Shown piece by piece: positions 42,437-50,294 of a DNA stretch of 64,000 bases. The DNA is from Thermoleophilia bacterium (lineage in GTDB: Bacteria > Actinomycetota > Thermoleophilia > Miltoncostaeales > Miltoncostaeaceae). The position numbers and the translations under genes were made by a program. A model generated the notes under the pieces. The model was not told the DNA's origin, did no database searches, and was given only the letters and a program-made list of their open reading frames with translations. Location of the stretch: assembly GCA_020848615.1 (NCBI GenBank), contig JADLHW010000109.1, positions 35,949 to 99,948 on the forward strand, given 5' to 3'. Positions within the stretch are counted from its first letter, which is position 1. Every line of letters begins with the position of its first letter.

Positions 42437-43081
42437 TCAGGGACGGCGCGGTTTGTGGCAGGACATCGCCGCCTCGAGCTGGTCCTGCGCGAGCGCCGGC
42501 TGCGGGAGCGGCCGGCCGGTGCTGCGGATGCCGTCGAGCAGGATCGCGAGGTACCTGCGCCACAGCTGGGGGGCGACGTCGTGGCTGAAGTCCACGACCT
42601 CCCGGAGCATGAGGCCGAGCACCGGCAGGTCGGTGATCGCGACATCGGGGCGCAGCGCGCCGCTGCGGTGCGCCCGTCGCAGGAGGTCCTCGATCACCGG
42701 GCGCAGGTCGTTCCGGGTCCGCGCCAGGCGCTCGTGGGCCTCCGCGTCGCCCACCAGCAGCTCGTGCAGGCCGCGGTCGACCGCCTGCATCTCGATCGTC
42801 CGCTCCAGGAGGGTCTCCAGCGCCTCCCCGGGGTCGGGGTGGGCGGCGGCCTCCTCGGCGTTCGCGACGTACTCCTGGAGCCGCTCCTCGAACAGCGTGG
42901 CGATCAGCGCGTCGCGGTTGGGGAACCGCCGGTACACGGTGCCGACGCCGACGCCCGCCTCGCGCGCGATCTCGTCCATCGTGACGTGCAGGCCGCGCTC
43001 GGCGAACAGGAGCCGCGCGGCCGCGAGGATCCGGCCGCGGTTGCGGACGGCGTCGCGTCGCAGTGATTCCCCGGTGGCCAT
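42437..43081 (-). CDS. TetR-family repressor
   Basis: 214 aa from ATG 43081. N-terminal HTH: RGRILAAARLLFAERGLHVT, MDEIAREAGVGVGTVYRRFP, NRDALIATLF. The variable helical C-terminal domain (EALETLLERTIEMQAVDRGL and RSGALRPDVAITDLPVLGLM) binds a ligand. A TACGAT -10 at 43098-43093 predicts a very short leader. It is divergent from the MFS exporter gene with 77 bp between starts, the usual layout of a repressor controlling its drug-efflux neighbour. Confidence 0.92.
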   Translation of the reverse strand: MATGESLRRDAVRNRGRILAAARLLFAERGLHVTMDEIAREAGVGVGTVYRRFPNRDALIATLFEERLQEYVANAEEAAAHPDPGEALETLLERTIEMQAVDRGLHELLVGDAEAHERLARTRNDLRPVIEDLLRRAHRSGALRPDVAITDLPVLGLMLREVVDFSHDVAPQLWRRYLAILLDGIRSTGRPLPQPALAQDQLEAAMSCHKPRRP

Positions 43082-43146
43082 GGACGACCCGGATCGTATC
43101 GCCGCCGCCGTGTCAGGAAGCGGAGGGCGGTCATCCACTTTCGTGC

Positions 43147-43152
43147 TAGGGT
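43147..43152 (+). promoter_or_regulatory. -10 box TAGGGT, leaderless promoter of the MFS gene
   Basis: TAGGGT lies 6 nt before ATG 43159. It sits inside an imperfect dyad (TTCG at 43139 to CGAA at 43158) that could be the TetR operator. Confidence 0.5.
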
Positions 43153-43158
43153 GCTCGA

Positions 43159-44709
43159 ATGCCGACGCCGCCCCCCGCCTCCCAGCCCCTCGCCACGCCG
43201 ACCCCCGCCCGCGGGTCGGGCATCGACCGGGAGGTCATGGCCATCGCCTGGGTGGTGGTGCTCGGCGGGATCATGGCCATCCTCGACGTCACCGTCGTCA
43301 ACGTCGCCATCAACACGCTCGCCGCCGACTTCGGGACTGAGCTGACCACGATCCAGTGGGTGGCGACCGGCTACACGCTGGCGCTCGCCACGGTCATCCC
43401 CCTGTCCGGCTGGGCCGCCGACCGCTTCGGCACCAAGCGGCTGTACATGACCTCGATCGCCCTGTTCGCGCTGGGCTCAGCCCTGTCGGGCCTCGCGTGG
43501 TCGGCCGAGTCGCTCATCGCGTTCCGCGTCCTGCAGGGCCTGGGCGGCGGCATGATCATGCCGGCCGGCATGACGATCCTCACCCGCGCCGCCGGGCCCG
43601 ACCGCGTGGGCCGCGTGATGGCGATCATCGGCGTGCCGATGCTGCTGGGCCCGGTGTTCGGGCCGATCCTCGGCGGCTGGCTCGTCGACGACCTCTCGTG
43701 GCGGTGGATCTTCTTCATCAACATCCCGGTGGGGGCCCTCGCCCTGCTGATGGCCGGTCGCGTGCTCGCCAAGGACGTGCCCCGCGTCGAGGAGCGGCTC
43801 GACTGGATGGGGCTCGCCCTGCTCTCTCCCGGCCTGGCCGCGGTCATCTACGGCCTCGCGGAGTCGCCGGCGGCCGGCGGGTTCGGTACGGCGCGGGTGC
43901 TCGGCCCGATCCTCGCGGGGTTCGCGCTGCTCGCGCTGTTCGTCCGCCACGCGCTGCGGGCGCCGACCCCGCTCATCGACCTGCGGCTGTTCCGGAACCG
44001 GACGTTCGCCGTGTCGCTGGCCACGCTGGCCCTCATGGCCGTCGCGGTGTTCGGCGGGATGCTGCTGATGCCCCTCTACCTGCAGTCCGTGCGGCTGGAG
44101 TCGGCGACCGCCACCGGGCTGCTGCTCGCCCCGCAGGGCCTCGGGGCGATGATCACGATGCCGATCGCGGGGCGGCTGACGGACCGGACCGGGGTGGGGC
44201 GCATCGCGCCGGTCGGGCTCGCGCTCGTCGGCGCGTCGTTCCTGGCGCTCACCCAGGTCGAGGCCGACACCTCGTACTGGATGCTCGGGGTCGCGCTGTT
44301 CGTGATGGGACTGGGGATGGGCGCGACCATGATGCCCCTGTTCTCCGGCGCGATGCAGACGCTCCGCCGGGCCGCCGTCGCGCGGGCCAGCACCACCCTC
44401 AACATCGATCAGCAGGTGGCGGCGTCGGTCGGCACCGCCGTCCTGAGCGTGCTGCTCGCCAACGCGCTGGCCGACCGGCTGCCGGGGGGCGGCGGCGGCA
44501 TCGGCGCGGCCGCGGCGGTGCCCGCCGAGGTGCATGCCCGCATCGCCGGGCCCATGGCCGACGCGTTCGCGTCCACGTTCTGGTGGGCGTTCGCCCTCGT
44601 GGTGGTCGCCTTCGTCTTCGCGGTCGCGATGCTGCCCAAGCACAAGCCGGCACCCCCCGACGACGAGGATGCCGATGCCCCGGTCCCGGTGGGTGCGCTG
44701 GTCCACTAG
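43159..44709 (+). CDS. MFS multidrug exporter, DHA2 family (EmrB/QacA type)
   Basis: 516 aa with 14 predicted helices. Motif-rich N-half: MAILDVTVVNVAINTLAADF, TIQWVATGYTLALATVIPLS, GWAADRFGTKRLYMTSIALF (motif A), VLQGLGGGMIMPAGMTILTR (motif B region), PMLLGPVFGPILGGWLVDDL (antiporter motif C). The second half contains LLAPQGLGAMITMPIAGRLT. Proton-coupled export of toxic compounds is expected. A Pro/Ala-rich N-terminus and an acidic C-terminal tail are cytoplasmic. Leaderless; probably repressed by the divergent TetR protein. Confidence 0.93.
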   Translation: MPTPPPASQPLATPTPARGSGIDREVMAIAWVVVLGGIMAILDVTVVNVAINTLAADFGTELTTIQWVATGYTLALATVIPLSGWAADRFGTKRLYMTSIALFALGSALSGLAWSAESLIAFRVLQGLGGGMIMPAGMTILTRAAGPDRVGRVMAIIGVPMLLGPVFGPILGGWLVDDLSWRWIFFINIPVGALALLMAGRVLAKDVPRVEERLDWMGLALLSPGLAAVIYGLAESPAAGGFGTARVLGPILAGFALLALFVRHALRAPTPLIDLRLFRNRTFAVSLATLALMAVAVFGGMLLMPLYLQSVRLESATATGLLLAPQGLGAMITMPIAGRLTDRTGVGRIAPVGLALVGASFLALTQVEADTSYWMLGVALFVMGLGMGATMMPLFSGAMQTLRRAAVARASTTLNIDQQVAASVGTAVLSVLLANALADRLPGGGGGIGAAAAVPAEVHARIAGPMADAFASTFWWAFALVVVAFVFAVAMLPKHKPAPPDDEDADAPVPVGALVH

Positions 44710-44756
44710 GTGATGCCGGCCGACGGCGCCCCGCGATCCCCCGCGCGTGTCTCTCC

Positions 44757-44762
44757 TACAAT
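44757..44762 (+). promoter_or_regulatory. -10 box TACAAT, leaderless promoter
   Basis: TACAAT, close to the consensus TATAAT, 6 nt before GTG 44769, with CCCCGG as spacer. Confidence 0.55.
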
Positions 44763-44768
44763 CCCCGG

Positions 44769-45386
44769 GTGAGCCGAATCCTGCCCCTCACCGGAGCGAC
44801 GAGGTCCGACCTCCCCGCCTGCTGTGTGGACTGCGTGTTCTGGCAGCACCCGCGGGACGTGTGCGACTCCCGCGCGAAGCACCGGTGGATGGGCGGCGTC
44901 GAGCGCTCGTTCGGCCCGTGGGGCCGCGTGGTGAACGACGGGGCCGATCTGCGGGGGATGATCCAGTACGGCCCGGCCCCGGCGTTCCCCCGGGCGAGGG
45001 TGCTGCCGGCGGGGCCGCCCGCGCGCGGCGGGGCGCTCATCACCTGCGCGTACCTGGAGGGTGTCGACCGGGTCGGCACCTTCGAGCGGCTGCTGCTGGA
45101 GGCCCTGGCGGACCTGAAGGCACGGGGGCTGCCCTCCGCGGACGCCTTCGCGCTGCGGTACTCCGACGACGTGTCGCTGGCCGAGCGCTTCAGCGCCCAC
45201 CAGACGCTCTTCGATCGCAGCTACCTCCAGCGCTTCGGGTTCCAGCCGGTGCGCGCCGACGGCCAGGTGTCGCTGATGCGCCTGGACCTGGGCGGCCTGG
45301 AGCCCGGGCGCGTCCCGGGCGCGCTGTCGCGTCTCGCGTCCCGGGTGCGCGCGCCGCTGCCCGCCGTCCGTCCCGAGCCGGTCTGA
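44769..45386 (+). CDS. GNAT-like protein with N-terminal Cys-rich motif
   Basis: 205 aa. The N-terminus has DLPACCVDCVFWQHPRDVCD, a CC-x2-C-x2-W motif I associate with a group of actinobacterial N-acetyltransferase-like proteins. RARVLPAGPPARGGALITCA and the helix TFERLLLEALADLKARGLPS resemble the GNAT acetyl-CoA region, and SYLQRFGFQPVRADGQVSLM the usual C-terminal FGF block. Acceptor unknown; the cysteines might bind a metal. GTG start is fixed by the TACAAT promoter 6 nt upstream. Next gene starts 8 bp after its stop. Confidence 0.6.
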   Translation: MSRILPLTGATRSDLPACCVDCVFWQHPRDVCDSRAKHRWMGGVERSFGPWGRVVNDGADLRGMIQYGPAPAFPRARVLPAGPPARGGALITCAYLEGVDRVGTFERLLLEALADLKARGLPSADAFALRYSDDVSLAERFSAHQTLFDRSYLQRFGFQPVRADGQVSLMRLDLGGLEPGRVPGALSRLASRVRAPLPAVRPEPV

Positions 45387-45394
45387 CCGCCGGG

Positions 45395-46453
45395 ATGCGG
45401 GCCATCCGTCTCGCGCTGCTCGCCTGCGCGGCCGCCATCGCCTCCCTGTGCCTCGTCCCCGGCACCGGGATCGCCGCGACCTCGGAGGACGCGAAGGTCC
45501 TCGCGACGCTGTCGGCGGGATCCGTCTACGCCAGCCGCGGGCAGATGGGGGACTTCGCCGGCGACATCGAGCAGCGCCTCGCGTCGAAGACCGCGGAGCT
45601 CCGCAAGCGCGGCTTCGAGGTGAAGATGGCGCTGGTGCCGCCCATCACCGGTGAGGACCCCTTCACGTACGCCGCCCGCATCCGCGCACGCCTGGCGTTC
45701 GACGGCACGGTGGTGGTGACCACCCCCACCGGGCCCGTGGGCGCCGCCGGGCCGCGCAGCGCGGACAGCCTGCGCGGGGCGTTCCGGGCGGGGAAGGTGG
45801 ACGAGCTCACCAGCCCCACGCAGCGCCTCATCGCGGCATCGGAGATCGCGCTGCCGCCGCCGCCGGCCACGCGGTCCGGCATCCGGGAGCTCCTGGTCCT
45901 CATCGGCCTCACGCTGCTGGGCGGGGCGTGGGCGATCTCATGGGGCCTGCGGCGCGAGCAGCGCAAGGCACGGGCGACGGCCTCCGAGACACGGGCGCGG
46001 CTGCGCGTGTGCCTGGACGCGGTGGCGGCGCGCATCGGCATCCTGGACGACGGCGGCGAGCTGCCGCCACGGGCCGCGGACCTCCTCGCCGGTGCCCGCG
46101 CGGATCACGACGAGGCCGCCGCCGCGGTCGCCGGGAACGGCCCGGACGACCATGACCGCGCCCTGCTGCGCGTGCGTCGCGCGCTGGAGCGCATCCAGCG
46201 GGCCGGTGACGACCTGGGCAAGCCCATGCCCATGGACAACCCGTTCCTGGGCCTGTGCTCGGTCGACCCGGCGCACGGGCCGGCCTTCGCCGTGGCCCGC
46301 CTGGACGGCCGTCCGCAGCCGGTGCCGGTGTGCGACGCCTGCCGGTCCCGCATCGACGCCGGGGACACCCCCAAGCGGCGCCTCATCCCGGTCGCGGGCC
46401 GCCCCGTCCCGTTCGACGAGGCGGACATCCGCTTCCCCTCCCTGCCGGACTGA
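45395..46453 (+). CDS. Exported single-anchor membrane protein, function unknown
   Basis: 352 aa. Signal peptide ALLACAAAIASLCLVPGTGI. The extracytoplasmic part (about residues 30-165) contains AKVLATLSAGSVYASRGQMG and RFDGTVVVTTPTGPV-like strands (RLAFDGTVVVTTPTGPVGAA), weakly like TPM-type domains. One transmembrane helix, RELLVLIGLTLLGGAWAISW, leads to a cytoplasmic helical region rich in Arg/Ala (AGARADHDEAAAAVAGNGPD). A C-terminal small domain has LGLCSVDPAHGPAFAVARLD with CDACRS, possibly a metal site. ATG 45395, 8 bp after the previous gene, probably co-transcribed. Not recognised. Confidence 0.6.
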   Translation: MRAIRLALLACAAAIASLCLVPGTGIAATSEDAKVLATLSAGSVYASRGQMGDFAGDIEQRLASKTAELRKRGFEVKMALVPPITGEDPFTYAARIRARLAFDGTVVVTTPTGPVGAAGPRSADSLRGAFRAGKVDELTSPTQRLIAASEIALPPPPATRSGIRELLVLIGLTLLGGAWAISWGLRREQRKARATASETRARLRVCLDAVAARIGILDDGGELPPRAADLLAGARADHDEAAAAVAGNGPDDHDRALLRVRRALERIQRAGDDLGKPMPMDNPFLGLCSVDPAHGPAFAVARLDGRPQPVPVCDACRSRIDAGDTPKRRLIPVAGRPVPFDEADIRFPSLPD

Positions 46454-46456
46454 CCG

Positions 46457-47722
46457 CTACCGGGGGATGAGGTCCGCCTCCGGGAGCGCCGACAGCGAGG
46501 AGTCGGCGTCCCACGTCGCGGCGAGCCGCTGCCGGCCCGGGATGAGCCGGACATCCCCGTAGGTGGAGGCCGCCAGGTCAGCCCGCGTCCAGGCGGCCGA
46601 GCCGGGAAGGCGGCTGTACGCGTGGTGCTCGTCCGGCGCCGGGCCCGGGTTGATCTCCGCGATGATCGCGACGCGTCCGTTCTCCGCCGCCGCGATCGCC
46701 TCCACGCCGGAGAGCTGCTCGATGTCGCCGGTCGTGATGCGGGCCACCTCCACCGGCGTGCTCCACGTCACCGCGCCGGGCGGGAGCTCGGCCTCCATGA
46801 TGCGGCCCGTCCCCTCGGTCACCCGCTCGGTCCACGCGTGCAGCACCGTCCCGTCGGGCGCGAGGCCGGAGGGGCCCGGCGGGACCCCGGGGGCGGCGCG
46901 CCACGTGACGGCGCGGGCGTCGATGACGTGGATGCGCGGCTCGGGGGCCGGCAGGAACGCGTCGGCGTATGCGGAGGCGCGGCCGATCCGCACCACGGCG
47001 GCGCCGCGCCGGTTGATCGTCACGTCGCCCGGGACGGGTGCTCCGAAGCTTCCGGCGGGCACCAGGGTCCGCGGTGCGGACCAGGCGCCGGTCGCGGGGG
47101 TCCATACGGCCGCCAGCACCGCCTGCTGCGGACCGAGGGGTCCCTGTGCCCAGGCGGCGACGACCCGGCCCGACCCCTCCGACACGGCGACGCGCATCGC
47201 GGACCGGCCGGCCGCCGGCCCGGGCAGGGACACGGCGCGCCACCGGCCCGTCGCGGACCGCACCGCCACCGTCGCCGCCGAGGCGTCACCCAGCACCAGC
47301 ACCACGCGGCGGCCGGCGACGCCCCCGCCGAGGACGCGCCTGCGCGGGAAGGATGCCGGCAGGAGCTCCGTCCGGTACGCGCCGCCGCGGCGCAGCGACA
47401 CGCGCACCCGGCCGCCGCGGCTCCACGCCACGAGATCGGGCCCACCGCCGTCGGCGAGACGGGCCAGTTCGAGCCGCCCGGACCCGAGGCGCACGCCCGC
47501 ATCCCGGGTGCGGAACCGCGCGAGCGTCCGCGTGGACGCCCAGACGCCCCGGCGCTTGGCAACGGTCCGTTCGTACGCCACGAGGGCGCGGCCGTTCGTG
47601 TCGAGGTCCACCGCGACCTCACCGGCCTGCACCTCGGTGCCGGGCACGATGACGGTCGCCTGCCCGGCCGCCGGGAGGGCCAGGCCGCCGACGACGACGG
47701 CCAGCGCCGGGGAACGTCGCAT
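46457..47722 (-). CDS. Secreted beta-rich (propeller-like) protein, function unknown
   Basis: 421 aa. Signal peptide ALAVVVGGLALPAAGQATVI. The rest is beta-rich with repeated blades of the kind VAVDLDTNGRALVAYERTVA, LADGGGPDLVAWSRGGRVRV, GRVVAAWAQGPLGPQQAVLA and GLAPDGTVLHAWTERVTEGT; the W-containing repeats suggest a beta-propeller. AAGGAG 5 nt upstream of ATG 47722 gives a secure start. Converges with the preceding membrane-protein gene (3 bp between stops). No enzymatic motif found. Confidence 0.65.
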   Translation of the reverse strand: MRRSPALAVVVGGLALPAAGQATVIVPGTEVQAGEVAVDLDTNGRALVAYERTVAKRRGVWASTRTLARFRTRDAGVRLGSGRLELARLADGGGPDLVAWSRGGRVRVSLRRGGAYRTELLPASFPRRRVLGGGVAGRRVVLVLGDASAATVAVRSATGRWRAVSLPGPAAGRSAMRVAVSEGSGRVVAAWAQGPLGPQQAVLAAVWTPATGAWSAPRTLVPAGSFGAPVPGDVTINRRGAAVVRIGRASAYADAFLPAPEPRIHVIDARAVTWRAAPGVPPGPSGLAPDGTVLHAWTERVTEGTGRIMEAELPPGAVTWSTPVEVARITTGDIEQLSGVEAIAAAENGRVAIIAEINPGPAPDEHHAYSRLPGSAAWTRADLAASTYGDVRLIPGRQRLAATWDADSSLSALPEADLIPR

Positions 47723-47822
47723 CGCATCTCCTTCGCGAAGGGTGATGCCGCGACGCTATGCCGGTACCCCGGGCGGGGGCCAGCCCGCCAGGGTGTACCG
47801 GGAGCCGACCCCCCGGAGGGGG

Positions 47823-48830
47823 CTAGAGCCAGCCTCTGGTGACCAGGGACTCCGCGATCTGCACCGCGTTGGTGGCGGCGCCCTTGCGCAGGTTGTCGGA
47901 CGACAGCCACAGCGCCAGGCCGCGGGGGTGGGAGAGGTCCTCCCGGATGCGGCCCACCAGCACCTCGTCGCGGCCGGTGGCCAGGCGGGGCAGCGGGTAG
48001 ATCGTCTCGTTGGGCTCGTCCATCAGCACCACGCCGGGGGCGGCCATGAGCAGCTCCCGCGCCTGCCGCGCGGTGATCTTGTCGCGCGTCTCGATCTGGA
48101 TGGACTCCGAGTGCCCGTTCAGCACCGGCACGCGCACGCAGGTGGCGCTCACGGCGAGGTCCGGCAGCCCGAGCATCTTCTTGGTCTCGTTGATGACCTT
48201 GGTCTCCTCGTCGGAGTACCCGGTGTCCTCGAACGGGCCGATGTGCGGCAGGGCGTTGAACGCGATGGGGTGCGGGTACACCGACGGCTCCGGCTCGTCG
48301 CCGGTGAGGAACCCGGCGGCCTGGGCGCGCAGCTCCTCGATGGCGGCGGCACCGGTGCCGGACACCGCCTGGTAGCTGCTCAGGACGACCCGCTCCAAGC
48401 CGACGGCGTCGGCGATGGGCTTGAGCGCCACCACCAGGGGGGCGGCCACGCAGTTGGGGTTCGCGATGATTCCGCTGTGCCCCTGGATGGCGGCCTCGTT
48501 CACCTCGGGGACCACCAGCGGCACGTCCGGGAACATCCGGAAGTACGACGAGTTGTCGACCACCACCGCGCCGGCCTCCACCGCGGCGGGGGCGAAGTCC
48601 CGGGACCGGCTGCCGCCCGCCGAGAACAGGGCGATCTGGATGCCCTCGAAGCTGTCCTCGGTGAGCTCCTGCACGGTGAACGGCTTGCCGAGGTAGTCGA
48701 TGGTCCTGCCGGCGCTGCGCGCGCTCGCCAGGGGCCGCAGCTCACGGACGGGGAAGCCGCGCTCCTCCAGGACGCGCAGCATGGTGGTTCCGACGGCGCC
48801 GGTGGCACCCACGACGGCGACGTCAAACAT
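47823..48830 (-). CDS. asd: Aspartate-semialdehyde dehydrogenase
   Basis: 335 aa. NADP site VAVVGATGAVGTTMLRVLEE, LFSAGGSRSRDFAPAAVEAG, VVDNSSYFRMFPDVPLVVPE, the catalytic cysteine in IIANPNCVAAPLVVAL, and SSYQAVSGTGAAAIEELRAQ with the conserved Gln. The catalytic histidine is in the C-terminal VLNGHSESIQIETRDKI. Reduces aspartyl phosphate to the semialdehyde for Lys, Met, Thr and diaminopimelate synthesis. Starts 8 bp inside the lysC 3' end, so both are translated together. Confidence 0.96.
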   Translation of the reverse strand: MFDVAVVGATGAVGTTMLRVLEERGFPVRELRPLASARSAGRTIDYLGKPFTVQELTEDSFEGIQIALFSAGGSRSRDFAPAAVEAGAVVVDNSSYFRMFPDVPLVVPEVNEAAIQGHSGIIANPNCVAAPLVVALKPIADAVGLERVVLSSYQAVSGTGAAAIEELRAQAAGFLTGDEPEPSVYPHPIAFNALPHIGPFEDTGYSDEETKVINETKKMLGLPDLAVSATCVRVPVLNGHSESIQIETRDKITARQARELLMAAPGVVLMDEPNETIYPLPRLATGRDEVLVGRIREDLSHPRGLALWLSSDNLRKGAATNAVQIAESLVTRGWL

Positions 48831-50049
48831 TGCCCCTCCGGGCGGCCTCGGAGGCCAGGTCGAACGCGTCGTGCAGGGCGCGCACGGCCCGCTCCACGTC
48901 GCGGCGGTTGATCACGACGGTGATGCGGATCGTCGAGGTGTCGATCATCTGGATGTTGATGTCCCGCTCGGCGAGGACCCGGAACATCTTCGCGGCGATG
49001 CCGGGGTTCGACTTCATGCCGGCGCCGACGAGCGTGACCTTGCCGATCTGGTCGTCGGCGGAGACCTGGTCGAACTCCAGCGTGCCGCGGGCGGCCTCCA
49101 GCGCGTCCATCGCGCGGGACAGCTCGTCGAGCGGCACGGTGAACGACAGGTCCGCGCGGCCGTCGACGCCCATGTTCTGGATGATGGTGTCCACGTTGAT
49201 GAGCGCGTCGGCGAGGGCCGTGAAGATCGTGGCGGCGATACCCGGCTGGTCGCGGACGCCGGTGATCGTGATCTTGGCCTCGTCGCTCTTGTGCGCGATG
49301 CCGGACACGATGGCCTGCTCCATGTCGGGTGTCTCCTTGATGATCCAGGTGCCCTCGTCCAGCAGGAACGAGGAGCGCACGTGAAGGGGGACGTCGTAGT
49401 TCCGGGCGAACTCCACGGACCGCAGCGCGAGGACCTTGGAGCCCATCGCCGCCATCTCCAGCATCTCCTCGTGGGTGATGCGGGGCAGCTTCACCGCGCC
49501 GGGCTCGATGCGCGGGTCGGCGGTGAACACGCCGGTCACGTCGGTGTAGATCTCGCACACGTCGGCGCCGAGGGCCGTCGCGAGCGCCACCGCCGTGGTG
49601 TCGCTGCCGCCACGCCCGAGGGTCGTGACGTTGCGGTCCTCCATGGACATGCCCTGGAACCCGGCGACCAGGACGATGTGGCCGCCGTCGATGGACTCCC
49701 GCAGCCGGTCCGCGCGGATCTCGACGATGCGGGCCTTGGTGTGGGCGCTGTCGGTGAGGATGCCGGCCTGGGAGCCGGTGAACGACTCCGCGCCGTGCCC
49801 CAGGTCGTGCAGCGCCATCGCCATGAGCGCGCAGGAGATGCGCTCCCCGGTGGACAGGAGCATGTCCATCTCACGCGGGTCGGGCCGGTCGCTGATCTCG
49901 TATGCGAGGGCCACGAGCCCGTCGGTGGTCTTGCCCCGGGCGGACACCACCGCGAGCACGTCGTCGCCCGACTCCTTCGCCGCGGCGATGCGCCCGGCGA
50001 CGTTGCGGATCTTCTCCGCGTCGGCGACGGAGCTGCCGCCGAACTTCAT
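48823..50049 (-). CDS. lysC: Aspartate kinase
   Basis: 408 aa from ATG 50049. Kinase domain: VMKFGGSSVADAEKIRNVAG, VVSARGKTTDGLVALAYEIS, STGERISCALMAMAL, VLVAGFQGMSMEDRNVTTLG, RGGSDTTAVALATALGADVC, and EIYTDVTGVFTADPRIEPGA. Two C-terminal ACT domains (ITGVRDQPGIAATIFTALAD and VTLVGAGMKSNPGIAAKMFR) give amino-acid feedback control. Most homologs begin five residues earlier; there GGGAGG lies 6 nt before an ATC codon (50064), so initiation at a rare AUC codon, or at ATG 50049 with a poor Shine-Dalgarno distance, must be considered. Coupled to asd. Confidence 0.95.
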   Translation of the reverse strand: MKFGGSSVADAEKIRNVAGRIAAAKESGDDVLAVVSARGKTTDGLVALAYEISDRPDPREMDMLLSTGERISCALMAMALHDLGHGAESFTGSQAGILTDSAHTKARIVEIRADRLRESIDGGHIVLVAGFQGMSMEDRNVTTLGRGGSDTTAVALATALGADVCEIYTDVTGVFTADPRIEPGAVKLPRITHEEMLEMAAMGSKVLALRSVEFARNYDVPLHVRSSFLLDEGTWIIKETPDMEQAIVSGIAHKSDEAKITITGVRDQPGIAATIFTALADALINVDTIIQNMGVDGRADLSFTVPLDELSRAMDALEAARGTLEFDQVSADDQIGKVTLVGAGMKSNPGIAAKMFRVLAERDINIQMIDTSTIRITVVINRRDVERAVRALHDAFDLASEAARRGNV

Positions 50050-50101
50050 GACGCGCAGGCCGATGACCGTCCTCCCTGTTTCCGTGGTCGGGCCAGCGAA
50101 C

Positions 50102-50107
50102 GAGTCT
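50102..50107 (-). promoter_or_regulatory. -10 box TAGACT of lysC-asd
   Basis: TAGACT on the minus strand, start expected near 50095, followed by a short leader with GGGAGG at about 50071-50076. No riboswitch structure was recognised. Confidence 0.4.
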
Positions 50108-50294
50108 AGCGACCGGGGTTGCCCCGGGAGCCCCCCGTGTGAGGGGGCGGTCCCGGACGGTGCCCGGCGGTCGTCGCGGGGTCCGCGCGGCGGTCGTCGC
50201 GGGTCCACGTCGCAGGACGCCCGCGGCCGACGCGTCCAGGGGCGTTCCCGGGGTCAAGGCGAGGGCCCCGCGGGCCGACACTCACCGTGGATCC

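Noticed and set aside
50070..50290. Riboswitch or attenuator upstream of lysC
   Set aside because: No lysine-riboswitch core or leader peptide was seen. The stretch is GC-rich with small hairpins only, and is shared with the divergent HD-GYP gene.
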